DNA of 40,956 nt from an uncultured Burkholderiales bacterium (GTDB lineage Bacteria > Pseudomonadota > Gammaproteobacteria > Burkholderiales > Burkholderiaceae): assembly GCA_946480465.1 (NCBI GenBank), contig CAMLJY010000056.1:1-40956 (forward strand), in the 5' to 3' direction. The notes below the pieces were generated by a model. It ran no database searches and was not told where the DNA came from. It saw only the letters and a program-made list of their open reading frames with translations. Each line of letters opens with the position of its first letter. Position 1 is the stretch's first letter. The translations under genes and the position numbers were made by a program. Of the stretch, positions 39,127-40,956 are shown piece after piece.

Positions 39127-40308
39127 TTATTTCAGCTCGTCGACCAGGCGCGCGACGATCTGCCGGGCGGCTTCGCCGGAGTCTGCATTGCCCTGGTTGT
39201 TCAGCACCGTCACCTGAGTCTTGGTGCCGGTGGTCTTCACCGACAGGCGATAGCGCTGCAGCGCGCTGGAGGCTTCCTTGCTGTCCCAGCCGAAGAGCTT
39301 GCTGATGAAGTTCGGCTCGTCCTTGCCGGCGGACTTGGGGTCGACGTAGCGCACGTAGTACAGGCCCGCGCTGCGGTCACGGTCCTCGACGGTGAAGCCG
39401 CCGCGGTCCAGTGCCAGGCCGACACGGCGCCACGCGCGGTCGAAGGCCTCGTCCACCTCCATCGCTGCACCTGGCCCGCCGCTGACCAGGCGGGCACGCG
39501 GCGGCTGCGCTGCGACAGCGGGCGCAGCGGCCGCTGCCGTGGTGGCGCCGGGGTTCGTCGCTGCCACGGCGGCGCGGGTGGCGCCTTCATCCTTGGCGCC
39601 CAGGCGCAGCATCAGGCGGCTGAGGAACTCCGCTTCCAGCTGCGGATCGTTCGGCCGCGGCTGCCACATCGTGGTGTCGCGCTGCTGGTTCGTGTAGACC
39701 TCCTGCATGCCGCGGTGGGAGATGTAGATCTCGGTGCCGGCAGTGCCGCGCTCGACTCGGATGCGGAAGCGGTCGCGCTCGGACGTGGAGTACAGCGAAT
39801 CGAGCACCTTGCCGAGCAGGTTGCGCACCATGTCGTTCGGCAGCTTCGCGCGGTTCTCGGCCCAGTCCGTCTCCATCACGCCGACTTCGGCGTTGTCGAC
39901 CGCGAGCGTGAAGCCGCGCTCGAGCCAGAAGCTGCGCAGCACCGGCCAGATCTGCTCCGGCGGCAGCGACGTGACGATCCAGCGCTGGTTGCCGTCGCGG
40001 ACGATTCGCACCTCGCCTGCGGCGTTGACGGCGACGTTGGCGCTCGGTGCATGCGCGCTCGGCACGGCAGAACTCTGCTGCTGCATCTGCGCTGCGCTGA
40101 TGCTGCCCGACTGCGGCTGGTAGCGCGAGTCGCGCGCCAGTTGCGTCAGGTCCGGCGGCACCTCGAGCGGGGTGGTCTTGGCCGATTGAGAGCGGTAGTC
40201 GATCTTTTCGCCCGACAGGAGGTTCTCGACGCTGGCGCAGCCGCCGAGCGCGAGCGCCAACGCCAGCGTGGCGGCGCGGACGGGGGTGACGACGAACACC
40301 TGATTCAC
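39127..40308 (-). CDS. bamC: Outer-membrane protein assembly factor BamC
   Basis: A lipoprotein subunit of the BAM complex that inserts beta-barrel proteins in the outer membrane. The signal peptide ends in LALALGGCAS, the lipobox. After an unstructured stretch (DYRSQSAKTTPLEVPPDLTQLARDSRY) that in BamC contacts BamD, two helix-grip domains follow (about 100-220 and 280-390), joined by an Ala-rich linker (AAAAAPAVAAQPP). I chose the GTG at 40308 because GGAG is nine bases before it; an ATG at 40341 adds 11 residues before the signal peptide. dapA lies 82 bases upstream, the same pairing as in E. coli. Confidence 0.92.
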   Translation of the reverse strand: MNQVFVVTPVRAATLALALALGGCASVENLLSGEKIDYRSQSAKTTPLEVPPDLTQLARDSRYQPQSGSISAAQMQQQSSAVPSAHAPSANVAVNAAGEVRIVRDGNQRWIVTSLPPEQIWPVLRSFWLERGFTLAVDNAEVGVMETDWAENRAKLPNDMVRNLLGKVLDSLYSTSERDRFRIRVERGTAGTEIYISHRGMQEVYTNQQRDTTMWQPRPNDPQLEAEFLSRLMLRLGAKDEGATRAAVAATNPGATTAAAAAPAVAAQPPRARLVSGGPGAAMEVDEAFDRAWRRVGLALDRGGFTVEDRDRSAGLYYVRYVDPKSAGKDEPNFISKLFGWDSKEASSALQRYRLSVKTTGTKTQVTVLNNQGNADSGEAARQIVARLVDELK

Positions 40309-40390
40309 AGTGCGGATCTCCAGATCGTGCCGCGGCAGCACGGCCGACGGGCGGGAAAGGGGGCAGAGGCGGCGCAGGACGCGCCGCCGT

Positions 40391-40956
40391 TCACAGCAGG
40401 CCGGCTTCGCGCAGCGCGCGGTCCACCAGGGCCTGGCCGGCCTCGGTCAGCGGCAGGATGGGCAGGCGGACGTCCTGCCGGCACAGGCCGAGGCGGGACA
40501 TCGCCCACTTGGCCGGAGCTGGGCTGGGTTCGCAGAACAGGTTCTTGTGCAGCGACAGCAACTGCAGGTGGATCTCGCGCGCGCGCTGCACGCGCCCGTC
40601 GATCGCGGCCATGCACAGCTCGTGCATCAGCTTCGGGGCGACGTTGGCGGTGACGCTGACGTTGCCATGGCCGCCCAGCAGCATCAACGCAACGGCGGTG
40701 CCGTCGTCGCCGGAGTAGATCGAGAAGCCGGCGGGCGCGTGCTTGATGAGCTGCGCGGCGCGCTCGATGTTGCCGGTGGCTTCCTTGATGCCGACGATGC
40801 CGGGGACCTGCGCCAGGCGCAGCGTGGTCTCGGGCAGCATGTCCGCCACGGTGCGGCCGGGCACGTTGTACAGCACCACCGGCAGGTCCACGCTTTCCGC
40901 GATGGCCTTGAAGTGCTGGTAGATGCCTTCCTGCGAAGGCTTGTTGTAGTAGGGCA
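40391..40956 (-). CDS. dapA: 4-hydroxy-tetrahydrodipicolinate synthase, C-terminal part
   Basis: Condenses pyruvate with aspartate semialdehyde in lysine and diaminopimelate synthesis. Only the C-terminal 188 codons are in the window; the gene continues past the right edge. The visible part begins [17 protein letters not shown], then has the catalytic-triad tyrosine in [10 protein letters not shown] and the Schiff-base lysine in VGIKEATGN, followed by YSGDDGTA and the C-terminal helical domain. It is cotranscribed with bamC, most likely. Confidence 0.95.
   Translation of the reverse strand, partial: PYYNKPSQEGIYQHFKAIAESVDLPVVLYNVPGRTVADMLPETTLRLAQVPGIVGIKEATGNIERAAQLIKHAPAGFSIYSGDDGTAVALMLLGGHGNVSVTANVAPKLMHELCMAAIDGRVQRAREIHLQLLSLHKNLFCEPSPAPAKWAMSRLGLCRQDVRLPILPLTEAGQALVDRALREAGLL

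Overview
This is a chromosomal stretch of a high-GC bacterium, most likely a betaproteobacterium of the order Burkholderiales (Rubrivivax/Leptothrix/Ideonella-like). The assignment rests on very high GC with dense GC-ending codons, on the gene neighbourhoods pcm-tolC, dapA-bamC and lepB-coaBC-dut, and on protein sequences close to Gram-negative housekeeping families. I see no insertion sequence, integrase, prophage or CRISPR array. Genes are packed tightly and no gap reaches 300 bases; the longest, between the diguanylate cyclase and argG (3559-3781), is filled largely by a tandem hairpin repeat.

Layout. 1-3558 (+): rimO (its start codon probably straddles the left window edge), a coupled cystathionine beta-lyase-like gene, and an FHA-GGDEF diguanylate cyclase. 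3596-3768: six-copy 32-bp hairpin repeat. 3782-10435 (-): argG, an uncharacterised ATP-grasp enzyme, an alkylation-repair pair (Ada-AlkA fusion plus MGMT), and a LytS/LytTR two-component pair. 10584-13288 (+): phosphomannomutase/phosphoglucomutase and Kdo transferase waaA. 13305-19014 (-): a DUF1501/DUF1800 pair, a TolC-type outer-membrane channel, pcm-like methyltransferase and a TetR regulator whose promoter is covered by palindromes. 19207-22457: uppP (+), trmB (-), dacB (+). 22552-26906: tRNA-Gly(CCC) (-), a subtilisin-like protease (-), a catalytically dead GGDEF protein (+) and gabD (-). 27018-33943 (+): alaS, a tiny Cys-rich ORF, a GNAT acetyltransferase, a YecA/SEC-C protein, lepB, coaBC and dut. 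34035-36912 (-): phoX and a SlyD-like isomerase. 37042-39030 (+): a RoxA-like ribosomal oxygenase, an unknown coupled gene, and a small Ala/Pro-rich lipoprotein with a structured leader. 39127-40956 (-): bamC and the 3' part of dapA.

Themes. Envelope building and export dominate (waaA, manB, uppP, dacB, tolC, lepB, bamC, dapA, Tat-exported PhoX and DUF1501). Translation-related functions (rimO, alaS, trmB, tRNA-Gly, roxA) and c-di-GMP signalling (one active GGDEF enzyme and one inactive, I-site-bearing relative) also appear. Most of the window is ordinary core genome. The items most worth a second look are the 32-bp hairpin repeat, the degenerate GGDEF protein, the small lipoprotein transcript with a 5'-terminal hairpin and a second hairpin before its ribosome-binding site, the TetR operator/promoter, the C:U mismatch in the anticodon stem of tRNA-Gly(CCC), and the orphan ATP-grasp gene. 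I did not find a convincing new multi-gene system.
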